DNA of 64,000 nt from Nostoc sp. FACHB-110 (GCF_014697425.1 NZ_JACJRU010000008.1:144342-208341); one strand, 5' to 3'; counted from the stretch's first letter, positions 19,985 through 30,647 are shown. A program made the numbers and translations. The notes: generated by a model from the letters alone, not told the origin.

Positions 19985-21220
19985 TTACTGTTGGCTGAAT
20001 ATTAAAAAGGCTGTCTGGAATAAACCAACAATCACACCTAAAACGCCTCCTAAGGTGACGATCGCCTGTAATTCATTTTTGACAATCCCTTCAATTGCTG
20101 CTTCTAAATCAGCAGGTGAAGTTGATTTTACTCTGTCAACAATTACCTGATCGATAGACAAAATAGGAATAGCTTGAGCTACGATTTCTTCTAAATCTTT
20201 TTCTAGATAACGCTCTAAAATTAAAGCTAATTCTTGACTGACTACCTCTAAAGAAGAGTTAACTACAGGAGAAGTACTGAGTCGATTTAAGAGCAATGTG
20301 GCAATATGCTCCCAATTCACGGATTCAGTTAATCCTTGTAACAAATCACTGCCACTAGTTTGAATATAGTGTCGGACAGTTTCGCGGGTTGTTTTACGTA
20401 ACTGCCGGACTGTACCTATAGGTAAGTTTTGTAATGATAAATTTTGGAATATCTTTCTCAGGCGATCGCGCAATTGTAAATCTTGGGTTAATTCTTGTAA
20501 ACGGGCATTTGTCGCTTCTTTTTCGTCTAAACAAAAGGTTCTTAGTCTTGTGAGAGTATTGCGTAAACCAAACAGATTCGCCACGACCCAATAAGTACCA
20601 CTGGTTTTTTCCCGAAAGCTTTCATCGATAATTTGAATAGTATTATCGGTTAAAAAATCTATGATTGCCTGACGCAATATATCTGGTGGTAATACTATTT
20701 GTAATAACCAGTCAGCTAATCGATTAGCTTGTTCATCACTAAGTTGGATTTCCAAGAGTACTTGGTCGAATACTTGATTGATTTGCGCTTCTAAAAAGTC
20801 GTCTCTTCTCGCTAAAACTTTTAGCAAGCGTGGCAATGATTCTCCTAATAAATCACGCAAGATGCTCGCCACAATTTTTGCACTTTTTTGGTTTTGATCT
20901 GCTTTGATTTGTTCAATAGCCAAGCGTAATAACCAGAGAATCGCCCCTTGCACTCGTTCTGTTTGCAACAAACGCCGCGCCAGATTTTGTAATTCTTCTG
21001 GCGTGAGCAGCGACCCCATAATTGTATGAGAAATATTTTTTGCCAGACGTTCCTGGTTGCGAGGTATCAAACCAGGAGTAAAGGGTATTCTTCGTCCCCC
21101 AATGTATATGGCTCGGTAGGGACGAAATAACATTTTGATGGCTATATCATTTGTGAAATAGCCGATTACTCCACCTAAGATGGGAGGAGATACATAAAGC
21201 CAAAGGTGAGACCAATCCAC
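19985..21220 (-). CDS. DUF445 family membrane protein
   Basis: 411 residues from GTG 21220. One hydrophobic segment at each end (about 5-25, [20 protein letters not shown], and about 390-408) flanks a long helical domain. The N-terminal signature [18 protein letters not shown] and [16 protein letters not shown] are typical of DUF445 (YheB-like). Function unknown; the topology suggests a membrane-tethered helical bundle. Its start codon lies 118 bases from the menG stop, on the same strand. Confidence 0.85.
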   Translation of the reverse strand: MDWSHLWLYVSPPILGGVIGYFTNDIAIKMLFRPYRAIYIGGRRIPFTPGLIPRNQERLAKNISHTIMGSLLTPEELQNLARRLLQTERVQGAILWLLRLAIEQIKADQNQKSAKIVASILRDLLGESLPRLLKVLARRDDFLEAQINQVFDQVLLEIQLSDEQANRLADWLLQIVLPPDILRQAIIDFLTDNTIQIIDESFREKTSGTYWVVANLFGLRNTLTRLRTFCLDEKEATNARLQELTQDLQLRDRLRKIFQNLSLQNLPIGTVRQLRKTTRETVRHYIQTSGSDLLQGLTESVNWEHIATLLLNRLSTSPVVNSSLEVVSQELALILERYLEKDLEEIVAQAIPILSIDQVIVDRVKSTSPADLEAAIEGIVKNELQAIVTLGGVLGVIVGLFQTAFLIFSQQ

Positions 21221-21337
21221 GAGATTTTGGACTTGCCAATTTTGAGTTTGGAAATTTCGACTCAGATGTTATTTTCTGGATGAAAAAGCTCCTGCTGTTT
21301 TACCAAGAGATTTAATCCAAAATCTAAAATCTCAAAT

Positions 21338-22030
21338 CTAAAATTTACTGACTACCAGCACTCCCATCATACCGTTCGCAATGGGGTAGTGTGTAACCGA
21401 TGCAAAACCAGCTTGCATCGCTAATTGTTTTTGCTCGTCTCCTGTGGGGAAACGATCTAAACTGGGGCTGATGTAGGCATACTCTTCCTTTAAGCCCATA
21501 CCCTCAGCCATTGGGACAACTATAGAATTTAAGTACCACTGCTGAAAAGCGCGTAATTGCTGATTATTTGGGCGATGAAAGTCTAAAATTGCTGCTTTCG
21601 CGCCAGGCTTGAGAACTCGGTAAATTTCTTTGAGGCTACGAGGAATATCTTTAACGTTTCTTAATCCATAACCCATTGTGGCGGCATCAAATTGATGATC
21701 TTCAAAGGGTAAATCAAGCACATCAGCTTCTATCCAAGATACTGGAGGTTGGGGATATTGTTGTTGAGAGCGTGCTTGAGCCGCAGCAAGTAAGTTAGGT
21801 GAAAAATCTACACCATACACCTGTCCTGTTTTACCTACCTGTCGTGCCAAGCGCAAGGCTAAATCACCGCTACCACAACAGAGATCAATACAAGTGTCTC
21901 CGAATTTAGCACCACTCCATTTGATAGTCATTTCTTTCCAGATGTGGTGTTGTCCTAAACTGAGCCAATTATTTAGCTGGTCATATACTGGAGCAATCCG
22001 GTTAAAAATAGCACGAACATCTTGATTCAT
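21338..22030 (-). CDS. menG: Demethylphylloquinone/UbiE-type methyltransferase
   Basis: Class I SAM methyltransferase of the UbiE/COQ5 family. In cyanobacteria this enzyme (MenG) does the last C-methylation of phylloquinone, the photosystem I A1 cofactor. Seen: FNRIAPVYDQLNNWLSLG, SAM loop IDLCCGSGDLALRLA, MGYGLRNVKD and LDFHRP. I chose the ATG at 22030 (MNQDVRAIFN...), the usual family start; an upstream in-frame TTG at 22051 is possible. menB of the same pathway is at 57897. Confidence 0.92.
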   Translation of the reverse strand: MNQDVRAIFNRIAPVYDQLNNWLSLGQHHIWKEMTIKWSGAKFGDTCIDLCCGSGDLALRLARQVGKTGQVYGVDFSPNLLAAAQARSQQQYPQPPVSWIEADVLDLPFEDHQFDAATMGYGLRNVKDIPRSLKEIYRVLKPGAKAAILDFHRPNNQQLRAFQQWYLNSIVVPMAEGMGLKEEYAYISPSLDRFPTGDEQKQLAMQAGFASVTHYPIANGMMGVLVVSKF

Positions 22031-22121
22031 TGGTTGCAAGTCAAAAGTCAAAGCCTATAGTAAAGAGTCAATTTAACTTCACTCTAAACTATAGACTATG
22101 GATACTTGACTAAATTTTTGC

Positions 22122-23063
22122 TCAATGGCAACGACTACTGTTAAGAGCGATGGCTACTAATTGGGCCGATAAATTGATCAAGTTAAGTTCATCTTCCCGT
22201 AAAGAGCAAGGATGCTTCCATTGGAGTGACAATAATCCTGAAATCCGATGGCGGTAGGTAATGGGAATCACTAGATGTGCTTGTACGCCTGTGTCTTGAT
22301 AGTGTGACAAACCAGCTAGTCGAGGATCTTTAGCGATATTTAAAGCTACCTGCATTTTGCCAGTGGCGAGTGCTTCAGTCGCCAAAGTGTCTTTTTCTAG
22401 CCAGTTGACTAAGGTTCCGACACGGCTATGAGTACCTTGAGAGGCAATTAATTGATTATTTTCAACTAATTGCAAAATACAGCCATCAGCGGCAAAGCTA
22501 TCACTAAAGGCTGTAGCTATAGGTTCTAGAATCGATTCTAAGGTATCTGCGGCTTGCGTCACTTGAACTAAAACCGCAACCAAAGCCATTTGTGCATTGG
22601 CGCGGCGTAGCTCCTCTGTACGCTGCTTTAACAAGTCATAGGTTTCGGCTGCTCTTTGGACTACTGCCTTGAGTTCGCCGGGATCCCAGGGCTTGGTAAT
22701 GTATTTGTAGACTTGTCCGGCATTAATCGCTTCCACCAAATCTTCAATATCTGTAAACCCAGTCAAGATGATTCTGACTGTATCGGGAAACTGAGGTACA
22801 GTTTTACTGAGAAACTCAGTTCCTTTCATTTCTGGCATTCGTTGATCCGAGATAATGACTGCTACTTCACCTTCGGTTGCCAAAACTTCTAGGGCATTGA
22901 TCCCACTATCAGCTTTTAAAACTTGAAAGTCACGCCGAAAAGTACGATACAGTAAATCAAGATTATCTGGCTCATCGTCAACTACTAGTATTTTCAGTTT
23001 TTTTGCTCGTTCTAAAGTAGCCACTTGACGACTTGTATTTGTTTCATGTGTGGGATTATCCAT
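22122..23063 (-). CDS. Response regulator with REC and GAF domains
   Basis: 313 residues from ATG 23063 (MDNPTHETN...); the frame stays open to 23168 but that stretch is AT-rich and unlike protein. The receiver domain (about 20-140) has LVVDDEPDN, phospho-Asp in IISDQRMPEMKGTEFL and KPWDPGEL. A short helical linker (about 140-175) leads to a GAF domain (about 180-310) with VIPITYRHRISGLLSLQW. It has no HATPase or DNA-binding part, so output may be ligand or protein binding by GAF. The ligand and partner kinase are unknown. Confidence 0.82.
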   Translation of the reverse strand: MDNPTHETNTSRQVATLERAKKLKILVVDDEPDNLDLLYRTFRRDFQVLKADSGINALEVLATEGEVAVIISDQRMPEMKGTEFLSKTVPQFPDTVRIILTGFTDIEDLVEAINAGQVYKYITKPWDPGELKAVVQRAAETYDLLKQRTEELRRANAQMALVAVLVQVTQAADTLESILEPIATAFSDSFAADGCILQLVENNQLIASQGTHSRVGTLVNWLEKDTLATEALATGKMQVALNIAKDPRLAGLSHYQDTGVQAHLVIPITYRHRISGLLSLQWKHPCSLREDELNLINLSAQLVAIALNSSRCH

Positions 23064-23309
23064 GAGATAATGCTTGTAAATATTTACTATAGTTTTATAC
23101 TCCAACCAAACTAAGCTTAGTTGATATATAGTTACTAAGCCTTGCGTGAAGCTACTGATATAGTTCAAAGCAAAACTTGTGTGTATTATTCATAACCTAT
23201 AATTTAGTTTGGCGGTAGAGTGTAGAGTGATTTTGCTGTTAAAGATTACAATAAGACTTGCTAATCAACTATCAGTAGTTTTATCAACTTGAAGTTGTCA
23301 CTTTAAATT

Positions 23310-24395
23310 ATGACTGACTTACCACCTAACACACAAAATCCTCAATCTGTGGACAACAATCATGCACAAGAATTACTTCGCAAGCTGAGGCAAAAACAAG
23401 GTAATTGGGTGGAGTGGGGAGTCGCTATCGCTACTTTGCAAAAATCTGGTTACAATCCCCAAGAAATTTTTGAAGCCACTGGATTTGAACCGATTCAACA
23501 AAATCAGGTGGTGGTTGGTTCTCAAGTTTTTAATTCTATGGAAAAAGCAGGGGTATCGGAGGCGACGCGATCGCATTACAGCACCAGAGGTAGTGATGTA
23601 TTGTATGAATTACGTTCCTTGACTCAAGAAGAACGAGCCGCCACAGCAGAATTATGTTTTATTCACAAACTGGATTTAGATGGCGCCAGAGAAATTGCCA
23701 AAGCCATTAAGGATTACTCTTGGTTGCGTAATTTACCAGAAGGATTTTCGGCTCATGTCGGGGATGCTGTGGCTTACCAAGCCTGGAAATTAGCTCGACA
23801 AAATTCTGATTTGGCAGAACGTTCGCGTTTGATTGCCAAAGGATTGCGTTTTGCTCACACCGATTCTGCCAGGAAACAACTAGAACAACTTTTGGTAGAT
23901 TTTACGGTGGTTCCGAAGCGTCCGGCTCCCCTGTTGCCTTTCTACCGCCTAGATTCGGAAGAAGAACTACCGCGTATTCTCCCTGTAGTTGGGAAGTTTC
24001 CTTTGACAGCGCAAGACTTACAAGCTGTACCACTGATTACACCAATAGAACCATTTCAGATGGTGAAGTTTGCAGGCGAACAAGCTTGGGTTCCCTTACC
24101 TGGTTGGCAAGTATTGTTAAATGCAGAAGATCCGGTGGTAATTTTAGCAAATAGCGATCGCTTGCCTAATCAAACACAATCAACTAAACAAGAAGTATTA
24201 ATAGTTGTTGATCGCGCTCAAAGACAATGGGATGCTCTGAGTTATTTTGTTGTCGATCAAGGTGGGGAATTAGGTATTCAATGGTTGGAGACTGAATCAG
24301 ATATTTCAATACTCGCAAAATTGATTGTAATTGTCCGTCCAAAGAGAATTTTGGATGAAGAAGTCACAAAAGAACCTTGGCTAATAGATGAATAG
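23310..24395 (+). CDS. raf1: Rubisco accumulation factor 1
   Basis: 361 residues. Raf1 is a dimeric chaperone that helps assemble RbcL octamers. The N-terminal alpha domain holds WVEWGVAIATLQKSGYNPQ and EATGFEPIQQNQVVVG, the middle has LRNLPEGFSAHVGDAVAYQAW, and the C-terminal beta domain has LPFYRLDSEEELPRILPV. Length and order match cyanobacterial Raf1. It is transcribed divergently from the REC-GAF gene across 246 bases. No rubisco gene is in the window. Confidence 0.94.
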   Translation: MTDLPPNTQNPQSVDNNHAQELLRKLRQKQGNWVEWGVAIATLQKSGYNPQEIFEATGFEPIQQNQVVVGSQVFNSMEKAGVSEATRSHYSTRGSDVLYELRSLTQEERAATAELCFIHKLDLDGAREIAKAIKDYSWLRNLPEGFSAHVGDAVAYQAWKLARQNSDLAERSRLIAKGLRFAHTDSARKQLEQLLVDFTVVPKRPAPLLPFYRLDSEEELPRILPVVGKFPLTAQDLQAVPLITPIEPFQMVKFAGEQAWVPLPGWQVLLNAEDPVVILANSDRLPNQTQSTKQEVLIVVDRAQRQWDALSYFVVDQGGELGIQWLETESDISILAKLIVIVRPKRILDEEVTKEPWLIDE

Positions 24396-24453
24396 TTGGA
24401 AGAGGGAACAGGTAACAAGTGACAAAGTAAAAAATTTTATACTCATATAGTTT

Positions 24454-26166
24454 TTAACCCTGTTTCCTCTTCCCTATTCCCTCTTGCCTCGTAGATATTT
24501 GACTACAGCGATAAAGTTGATAGGGAATGCCTAAACGGTAATGTTGTGTTGGGTCTATATTACAAACAGTTTGCCCAGATAGTTTGATTTTAGGTTGATA
24601 ATCTCGTCTTCTCATACCAGGGCCAACTATCCATAAATTCAACTTAGGTGTAGCGGGAATAGTTAATTGTGAAAGCTGATGCCAAAAAGCAGATAAATTT
24701 GGTTTGTTGTCAATAAAAGCCAAGCTATCTGATTGGCTAACTAAATTATCTGTATTTCGCAATGGTTTTAATGCTAAAGCAAAACTTAATCCTAATGCTA
24801 CATCTTGATAACTGCCATAACCTGTAACTAGCATCAAGGGAGTAGCAGGTTCTAAATTCATCTTTTGAGCAACGTTGTCTGGTTGAAATGGTTTTTGGAA
24901 AGCTAAGTTAGCTACAACAAAAATACAACTAATAATACTAATAATTATAATCTTTGAGACTAGCTTTTGATGTTTAAAAGTTTGTTTGATGCTAATAATA
25001 GCTGCTAAAAGCGTGCAAAAGCTAGGATAATAAATAAAGTGATATCTGGGAACAACAGTAATATCTTTATTAAATAGATAAGTGATAATAAAAAATTCTA
25101 AAATTACTAAACTAGTAAATATTAAAAGTGTTTTTGTAGATAAGTTAGTTTTATTTCTTTTTTGTAATATTTTGAGTCCTGTAAATATTATAGGGACTAA
25201 CCAAATCAAGCAGAGTATCATTAAACACACACTAATTATGGCGATGATTAACTGCTGATTTTCTACAGGTAAGACAATTAGCATTAACACCAAGTTAATA
25301 ACAGTTTGATATATGGGTGAAATAATTGTAGGGGTAGGCAACCAATTTGTTTCTGAACGTTGAACATGATTAAAAGTGATGATTAACCAAGGAGTAAAGC
25401 TAATTACAACAGTACTGATAGAAATAAGTAAAGAAAGATAGATTTTTTTAGTAATAAATATATCGATTTTTTGTTGATGAATGACTAAAATTAATGTAAC
25501 AACTTCAGCAATCAAAGCTAGCGCAAAAAAGTAGTGTATATAAAGAGCAATACTATTAATAATTGTCCATAAAAACCAAATGGGTAAACTGATACGCGAT
25601 CGCTCTAAGATATCCCGTTGAATTTGCATTAAGCCTATCAACGATAAAGTGATGAAAAACATTGGTGCGGTGTAGTGTCGCGCTTCTTGGGATAGGTAAA
25701 CTGCGAAAGGAGAAGTAGCCATAATCAAGGCGGCTATAATTCCAGTTGACTTGGAAAAGGAAATGCGAGTTAACCAATAAATTGCGGGAATTGTAGCGAC
25801 ACCAAATAAAGCCGGAAGCGATCGCAATTTAGCTACCCACTCTGTTCCTAAAGGACTCATCCAACTTAACCATCCATACATTGCACAAAAAAATAATGGT
25901 GGATGGGTAGACTGGGTACTAATATTTGTGGCAATCTCTGAACAACTTACTCCTTGATTGAAGGTAAAAATTTCTTGCACCTTTTTTAAAGGAAACACCA
26001 CATCTAATGGCAAATCATGATAATTTTTACCTAAACTAAATATAGAAGTAATTACTTCATCCATCCATAACGGTTTTAAATCTAAATGCCAAAAGCGCAA
26101 GATAGTTCCTAGTGCGATCGCTCCTGCTAACCCCAGATAATGTAGAGAAATTCTATTGTTTGTCAT
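24454..26166 (-). CDS. GT39/ArnT-like membrane glycosyltransferase
   Basis: 570 residues with about ten to twelve hydrophobic segments and a soluble C-terminal part. The N-terminal loop has the catalytic-type acidic pair in DLKPLWMDEVITS, and STHPPLFFCAMYGWLSWM follows, as in polyprenol-phosphate-sugar transferases (PMT/ArnT superfamily, PF13231 type). It likely moves a sugar from a lipid-linked donor to an envelope acceptor; the substrate cannot be told. It is divergent from the helicase gene, with 209 AT-rich bases between. Confidence 0.82.
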   Translation of the reverse strand: MTNNRISLHYLGLAGAIALGTILRFWHLDLKPLWMDEVITSIFSLGKNYHDLPLDVVFPLKKVQEIFTFNQGVSCSEIATNISTQSTHPPLFFCAMYGWLSWMSPLGTEWVAKLRSLPALFGVATIPAIYWLTRISFSKSTGIIAALIMATSPFAVYLSQEARHYTAPMFFITLSLIGLMQIQRDILERSRISLPIWFLWTIINSIALYIHYFFALALIAEVVTLILVIHQQKIDIFITKKIYLSLLISISTVVISFTPWLIITFNHVQRSETNWLPTPTIISPIYQTVINLVLMLIVLPVENQQLIIAIISVCLMILCLIWLVPIIFTGLKILQKRNKTNLSTKTLLIFTSLVILEFFIITYLFNKDITVVPRYHFIYYPSFCTLLAAIISIKQTFKHQKLVSKIIIISIISCIFVVANLAFQKPFQPDNVAQKMNLEPATPLMLVTGYGSYQDVALGLSFALALKPLRNTDNLVSQSDSLAFIDNKPNLSAFWHQLSQLTIPATPKLNLWIVGPGMRRRDYQPKIKLSGQTVCNIDPTQHYRLGIPYQLYRCSQISTRQEGIGKRKQG

Positions 26167-26375
26167 TATTGAGTTATGAAAATTTTTTTTCTAAAATACA
26201 GATGAATCCAAACACTAATTCGGATCTATCGCTGAAAAAATCTAGATAAATTAGTCAAGATAAATACCTAATTTTTTGTGAGATACGATACAAGAAGAAA
26301 AAAATTTTTATCCTTTATTTTTCTTAACATAATTCGCTGGTTATTTGTCTATCAGCCCAAAGTATAAAGTTCACC

Positions 26376-28805
26376 ATGTCAGATACAAACTTTACTGCTA
26401 CTGTTCCTTTGCAATCGGTATCATCAGAAATCACACAACCATCATCCATATTGTCCTTACAAGCCAAAATATTAGCGATACGTAACGGCTTGCGCCAAGG
26501 ACAACAACAAATGGCAGACTGGATATCTGGGCCTTTGGCGGTTTCTGCTGTTCCAGGCGCGGGTAAGTCTACAGGGATGGCGGCAGCGGCGGCAATCGCG
26601 ATCGCGCGTCAGTATGAAAGTTTAGCCCTTTCGCGTTCGGCTGTTCATCGGCAGTTAGTAGTTGTGACTTTTACTCGTTCTGCGGCTGCTAATATTAAAG
26701 CGAAAATTCGTAAATATTTACGGGAAGATTTATCTTTACCACAAACAGGTTTTGCTGTCTATACATTACATGGACTGGCATTAAATATAGCAAGTCGTTA
26801 CCCTGATTTGTCGGGTTTAGAGTTAGAAAATCTCACATTAATTACACCTAGCCAAAGCCATCGCTTAATTCGGACAGCCGTAGAACAATGGATTAATAAC
26901 AATCCTGAAAAATATTTTCGTTTATTAGAAGGACAACAATTTGATGGTGAAGAAACCGAAAGATTGCGCCGTCAATCTGTGTTACGGACAGAAGTATTAC
27001 CAGACTTAGCAACTACAGTAATTCACGAAGCAAAAAGTTCTGGTTTATCACCAGAACAATTGCAAAAATGGAGTCAACAAACTGCCGATGAATATGCAAT
27101 TTTAAGTATTGCCGCCGGATTATACGAACAATATCAAAACTTAATGCGATCGCGCGACTTTATCGACTACGACGATATGATTCTTGCCGCCTTGCGCGTC
27201 TTAGAAAATAACAGCGCGCGCCGCATAGAACAAAACCAAGTATTCGCCGTTTTTGAAGACGAAGCCCAAGACTCTAGCCCACTCCAGACAAGACTTTTAG
27301 AAATTTTAGCTTCTGATTCGGTAGAAGAAGCAGGGGAGCAGGGAAAGAATATATTATTAAGCACTCAGCACGCTGCTCAACTCCCGCTACCGCTAACAGC
27401 ACTCAATCTCGTGAGAGTTGGCGATCCTAACCAAGCAATTAACTCTACTTTTACACCGGCCGACCCAATTTATTTTCGGCAATTTTGTGAGGAGTGCGAT
27501 CGCAGTGAAAAATTAGCCACAATGAATCAAGCTGGTCGCAGTACAAGAATTATTATCGCTGCGGCTAACTTTGCTTTGGAATGGGTAAATAGCTTTTATG
27601 GAGCGAAAAACCAAAAATCTGCTCATCTGGTTTCTTCTCCCTTCCGTTCGCAGACAATTTACCCAGTGAGTAGCAACGACCCACAAAAAAATGCCAACCC
27701 CGCACCAGAAGGTAAAGGGCTAGAACTCTACACACCCCGAGATATTCATCACACAGTCGAATTGCTAAGTAAAAGAATAGTTGAGTTATTTGCACCAGAC
27801 CCTACAAATACTCGTGCGGCGGTGTTAGTCAGAGAAAATCGCCAAGGTCGATGGCTAGCAGAAATGCTGGCTCCTGTATGCAAAGAGCATAAAATTACAC
27901 TTTACGATGTGGGGGAACGCGATCGCCGTTCTCATGTACCGCAAGAAATTTTGGCATTATTGCAATTTTGCGATCGACCCCACTCACCAGATTACTTAAA
28001 AGCTGCCTTAGAAGTATTGGTACAACGGCAATTAGTTCCTACCCAAGACCTCAACGCCTTGGCTAGTTTACCCGAAGAATTTTTATACCCAGGCCCTTTA
28101 GCAGCAGCCCAAGCAGAACCCGTAGAAAAAGCCGCTCACCTTTGTCGTAGCCTGTTGCGCGCTCGGCTAGAACTCCCGCTTTATCAGTTAATATCCTTTC
28201 TAGCTTTGACATTGAATTATGACCAAGCCGAATTAGCAACTGCTGACAAACTTGCAGAACGAGTCAATCAGCAAATAGCTGGTAATAGTTCAATGGGTGC
28301 AATGCTGTCAGCTTTAAGCGAAATTGTCAGTTCTGAACGCTTTGAGCCTGTAGAAACAGAAGATTTAGAAGCGCACTACACCCGTACTAATCAACTCACC
28401 ATTATTACCATGCACAAAGCTAAAGGCTTAGATTGGGACTATGTTTTTATTCCCTTTCTGCATGAAAATTTGATTCCTGGGCGGTTTTGGGTTCCGCCAC
28501 AAAGCCAGTTTGTGGGAGACTTCACCTTATCAGAAGTGGCACGCGCTCAAATTCGCGCCGCACTGCATGGAGAATTGGGCATACCTGATGTGACGCAAGC
28601 TTGGGAACAAGCCAAACACTTAAAAACGGCTGAAGAGTATCGTTTACTTTATGTGGCGATGACAAGAGCCAAGCGTTTGTTATGGATGTCTGCGGCACAA
28701 AAAGCACCGTTTACTTGGAGTAAGCCAGATAATTTACAAGAACAAGCTCCTTGTCCGGTGTTTCCGGCGTTAAAGCGGCAGTTTCCAGAATCAGTTGAAG
28801 TATGA
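26376..28805 (+). CDS. UvrD/Rep-family superfamily I DNA helicase
   Basis: 809 residues with the SF1A motifs in order: Walker A AVPGAGKSTGM (near 55), motif Ia VVTFTRSAAANI, motif II in FAVFEDEAQDSS, motif III VGDPNQAINSTF, motif V TIITMHKAKGLDWDYVF, and motif VI LLYVAMTRAKRLLW. Motif II reads FEDEAQD where many members have VDEAQD. It unwinds DNA 3' to 5' in repair or restart by analogy; this cyanobacterial subfamily is not assigned a specific pathway. The next gene (Uma2) begins 30 bases after its stop. Confidence 0.88.
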   Translation: MSDTNFTATVPLQSVSSEITQPSSILSLQAKILAIRNGLRQGQQQMADWISGPLAVSAVPGAGKSTGMAAAAAIAIARQYESLALSRSAVHRQLVVVTFTRSAAANIKAKIRKYLREDLSLPQTGFAVYTLHGLALNIASRYPDLSGLELENLTLITPSQSHRLIRTAVEQWINNNPEKYFRLLEGQQFDGEETERLRRQSVLRTEVLPDLATTVIHEAKSSGLSPEQLQKWSQQTADEYAILSIAAGLYEQYQNLMRSRDFIDYDDMILAALRVLENNSARRIEQNQVFAVFEDEAQDSSPLQTRLLEILASDSVEEAGEQGKNILLSTQHAAQLPLPLTALNLVRVGDPNQAINSTFTPADPIYFRQFCEECDRSEKLATMNQAGRSTRIIIAAANFALEWVNSFYGAKNQKSAHLVSSPFRSQTIYPVSSNDPQKNANPAPEGKGLELYTPRDIHHTVELLSKRIVELFAPDPTNTRAAVLVRENRQGRWLAEMLAPVCKEHKITLYDVGERDRRSHVPQEILALLQFCDRPHSPDYLKAALEVLVQRQLVPTQDLNALASLPEEFLYPGPLAAAQAEPVEKAAHLCRSLLRARLELPLYQLISFLALTLNYDQAELATADKLAERVNQQIAGNSSMGAMLSALSEIVSSERFEPVETEDLEAHYTRTNQLTIITMHKAKGLDWDYVFIPFLHENLIPGRFWVPPQSQFVGDFTLSEVARAQIRAALHGELGIPDVTQAWEQAKHLKTAEEYRLLYVAMTRAKRLLWMSAAQKAPFTWSKPDNLQEQAPCPVFPALKRQFPESVEV

Positions 28806-28835
28806 AGTGTGAAATTAAACTATACGGTATGTCTT

Positions 28836-29414
28836 ATGTCACTGACAATCAAAGACTTAGAACAATTACAGTCACAAAATCCTGATTTGCGGATGGAGCT
28901 TGTAGAGGGGAACATTGTTGTTATTGGGCCATCCGATTATGAGTCAGACGAAATAGGTTCTCGTCTGCTGACATTTTTGAATGTTTGGGTTATGCCACGC
29001 AAATTAGGCAGAGTTACGGGTTCTAGTGCTGGTTTTATCTTGCCAAGTATGGAAACTGATGAAACTTCTGGCGACACTGAAAAAAGAAACTTACGCGCTC
29101 CTGATGTTTCCTTTGTGCGAGCCGAACGACTCAAGAAAACTAAGCGTGACTTTGTGGAGTTAGTACCCGACTTGATGGTTGAGGTAAAATCCAAAAGCGA
29201 TCGTCTCAAACCATTAGAAGAAAAGATTAAATTATTTTTAGAACTTGGAGCTACTGTAGGTATTCTTATTGATCCCGACAAACTTTTAGTCAAAGTTTAT
29301 CGTCCTCACCTAGAACCAGTCGTTTTAACAGATAACGATAAATTGACAATACCAGAACTAATTCCAGGTTGGGAAATAGCGATCGCCGAACTTTGGCCCC
29401 CAGAGTTTGATTAA
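28836..29414 (+). CDS. Uma2 family (DUF820) putative restriction-endonuclease-fold protein
   Basis: 192 residues from ATG 28836 (MSLTIKDLEQLQSQN...); an in-frame GTG at 28809 is less likely. The PD-(D/E)XK-like core is seen: RMELVEGNIVVI, RAPDVSFVRAERL, then LVPDLMVEVKSKSDR with the catalytic E-x-K, and EEKIKLFLELGATVGILIDP. The family is strongly expanded in cyanobacteria and its function is unproven. It may be cotranscribed with the helicase, which would fit a DNA-processing pair, but this is inference. Confidence 0.85.
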   Translation: MSLTIKDLEQLQSQNPDLRMELVEGNIVVIGPSDYESDEIGSRLLTFLNVWVMPRKLGRVTGSSAGFILPSMETDETSGDTEKRNLRAPDVSFVRAERLKKTKRDFVELVPDLMVEVKSKSDRLKPLEEKIKLFLELGATVGILIDPDKLLVKVYRPHLEPVVLTDNDKLTIPELIPGWEIAIAELWPPEFD

Positions 29415-29526
29415 CTTAACTTTAGCTATCTGTGCAATTTAGCAACAATCAAACTGTTTCATCCGTCAACCTACTTAGTCAAAAAGACTGACATATTGAT
29501 TTTTATAATTTTTGAGGTATGACGGT

Positions 29527-30552
29527 ATGAAATCAAATATTCATTCTTCAATAACTAATATTACTAGCAAGCCTTCAACAAAGGTGGCTTTAACTCTGGC
29601 TTTAGCAAGCTTGCTATCTGTTGGACAAGGATTTATTGGTGATTACTCGGTTGAAGCTGCTCCTCGTGGCGAATCACTACAACTGTCGCAGCGCTTACCA
29701 GACCACTTTCGCAATCGTACCACTCGCCTACCAAGGGGAATTGCTAACAGTATCATTAGCGATGCCGCGAACCGTGCAGGAGTAGCGAACAGTCAAGCGA
29801 GAATTACCCGAGCGACACGCAGAACTTTTAGCAATCCTTGTAACTTTAACTTTGGCGAAGTTTGTACAAGGGAATACAACCCTATCCAAGGTTGGGAAGT
29901 AATTGCCCAGGTACGCGGCCAATCTTGGACTTATCATGTTGATGAGTCTGGGTCGCAGATTGTTTTAGATCCGCAAATTGACGACTCAGGTACAGTCACA
30001 AACGATACTCTCCCAACCGCGATCTCTAATAAAATTTTACGGGATGCCGCTCGCCGTTCTAACACAGACACTAGTGATTTAAGAATTACCAAAACTACAC
30101 GCCGAACTTTTAGCAATCCTTGTAACTTTAACTTTGGCGAAGTTTGCACTAGAGAATACAACCCAATTGAAGGATGGGAGGTAATTGTGAGAGTTAATCG
30201 AGAGTCTTGGACTTATCATGTTGATGAGTCTGGGTCGCGCATTGTTTTAGATCCGCAAATTGACGACTCTGGTATAGTGACAAACGATACCCTTCCAACC
30301 GCGATCGCTAATAAAATTTTACGGGATGCGGCTCGTCGTTCTGATGAAGATGAGAGTGATTTAAGAATTAACCAAGCTACCCGCAAAACTTTTAGTAATC
30401 GTTGTAACTTCAACTTTGGCGAAGTTTGCACCAGAGAATACAACCCAATTGAAGGATGGGAAGTTGAGGTGAGGGTGCGCCGTCAAACTTGGACTTATCA
30501 CGTTAATGAATCTGGTTCTCAAATCATTTTAGACCCGGATATTGAACGGTAA
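29527..30552 (+). CDS. Exported protein of three 94-residue tandem repeats
   Basis: 341 residues from ATG 29527, with a TGAGG ribosome site about nine bases upstream. A signal peptide (about 1-45: TKVALTLALASLLSVGQGF ... EAAP) is followed by three copies of a unit with exact period 282 bp (94 codons). Each unit has helix-like ILRDAARRS, then two Cys in CNFNFGEVCTREYNPI, GWEV, SWTYHV and GSQIVLDP. The two Cys per unit, eight residues apart, suggest a disulphide. The strand pattern resembles PepSY-type modules, which is a guess. I do not recognise a named family. Confidence 0.8.
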   Translation: MKSNIHSSITNITSKPSTKVALTLALASLLSVGQGFIGDYSVEAAPRGESLQLSQRLPDHFRNRTTRLPRGIANSIISDAANRAGVANSQARITRATRRTFSNPCNFNFGEVCTREYNPIQGWEVIAQVRGQSWTYHVDESGSQIVLDPQIDDSGTVTNDTLPTAISNKILRDAARRSNTDTSDLRITKTTRRTFSNPCNFNFGEVCTREYNPIEGWEVIVRVNRESWTYHVDESGSRIVLDPQIDDSGIVTNDTLPTAIANKILRDAARRSDEDESDLRINQATRKTFSNRCNFNFGEVCTREYNPIEGWEVEVRVRRQTWTYHVNESGSQIILDPDIER

Positions 30553-30562
30553 ATTTGGTTAT

Positions 30563-30589
30563 TAGAGACGTGGCAATGCTACGTCTCTA
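30563..30589. terminator. Hairpin TAGAGACGT/ACGTCTCTA
   Basis: A perfect 9-bp stem with a 9-base loop lies 10 bases after the stop of the repeat protein. It is followed by CGTTTTGG. Likely a terminator, and of a repeat type often seen in cyanobacterial intergenic regions. Confidence 0.55.
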
Positions 30590-30647
30590 CGTTTTGGCAA
30601 AAATCAAATCTGAGAACCATATTGGCAATTCAAGAAATTAAATAGTA

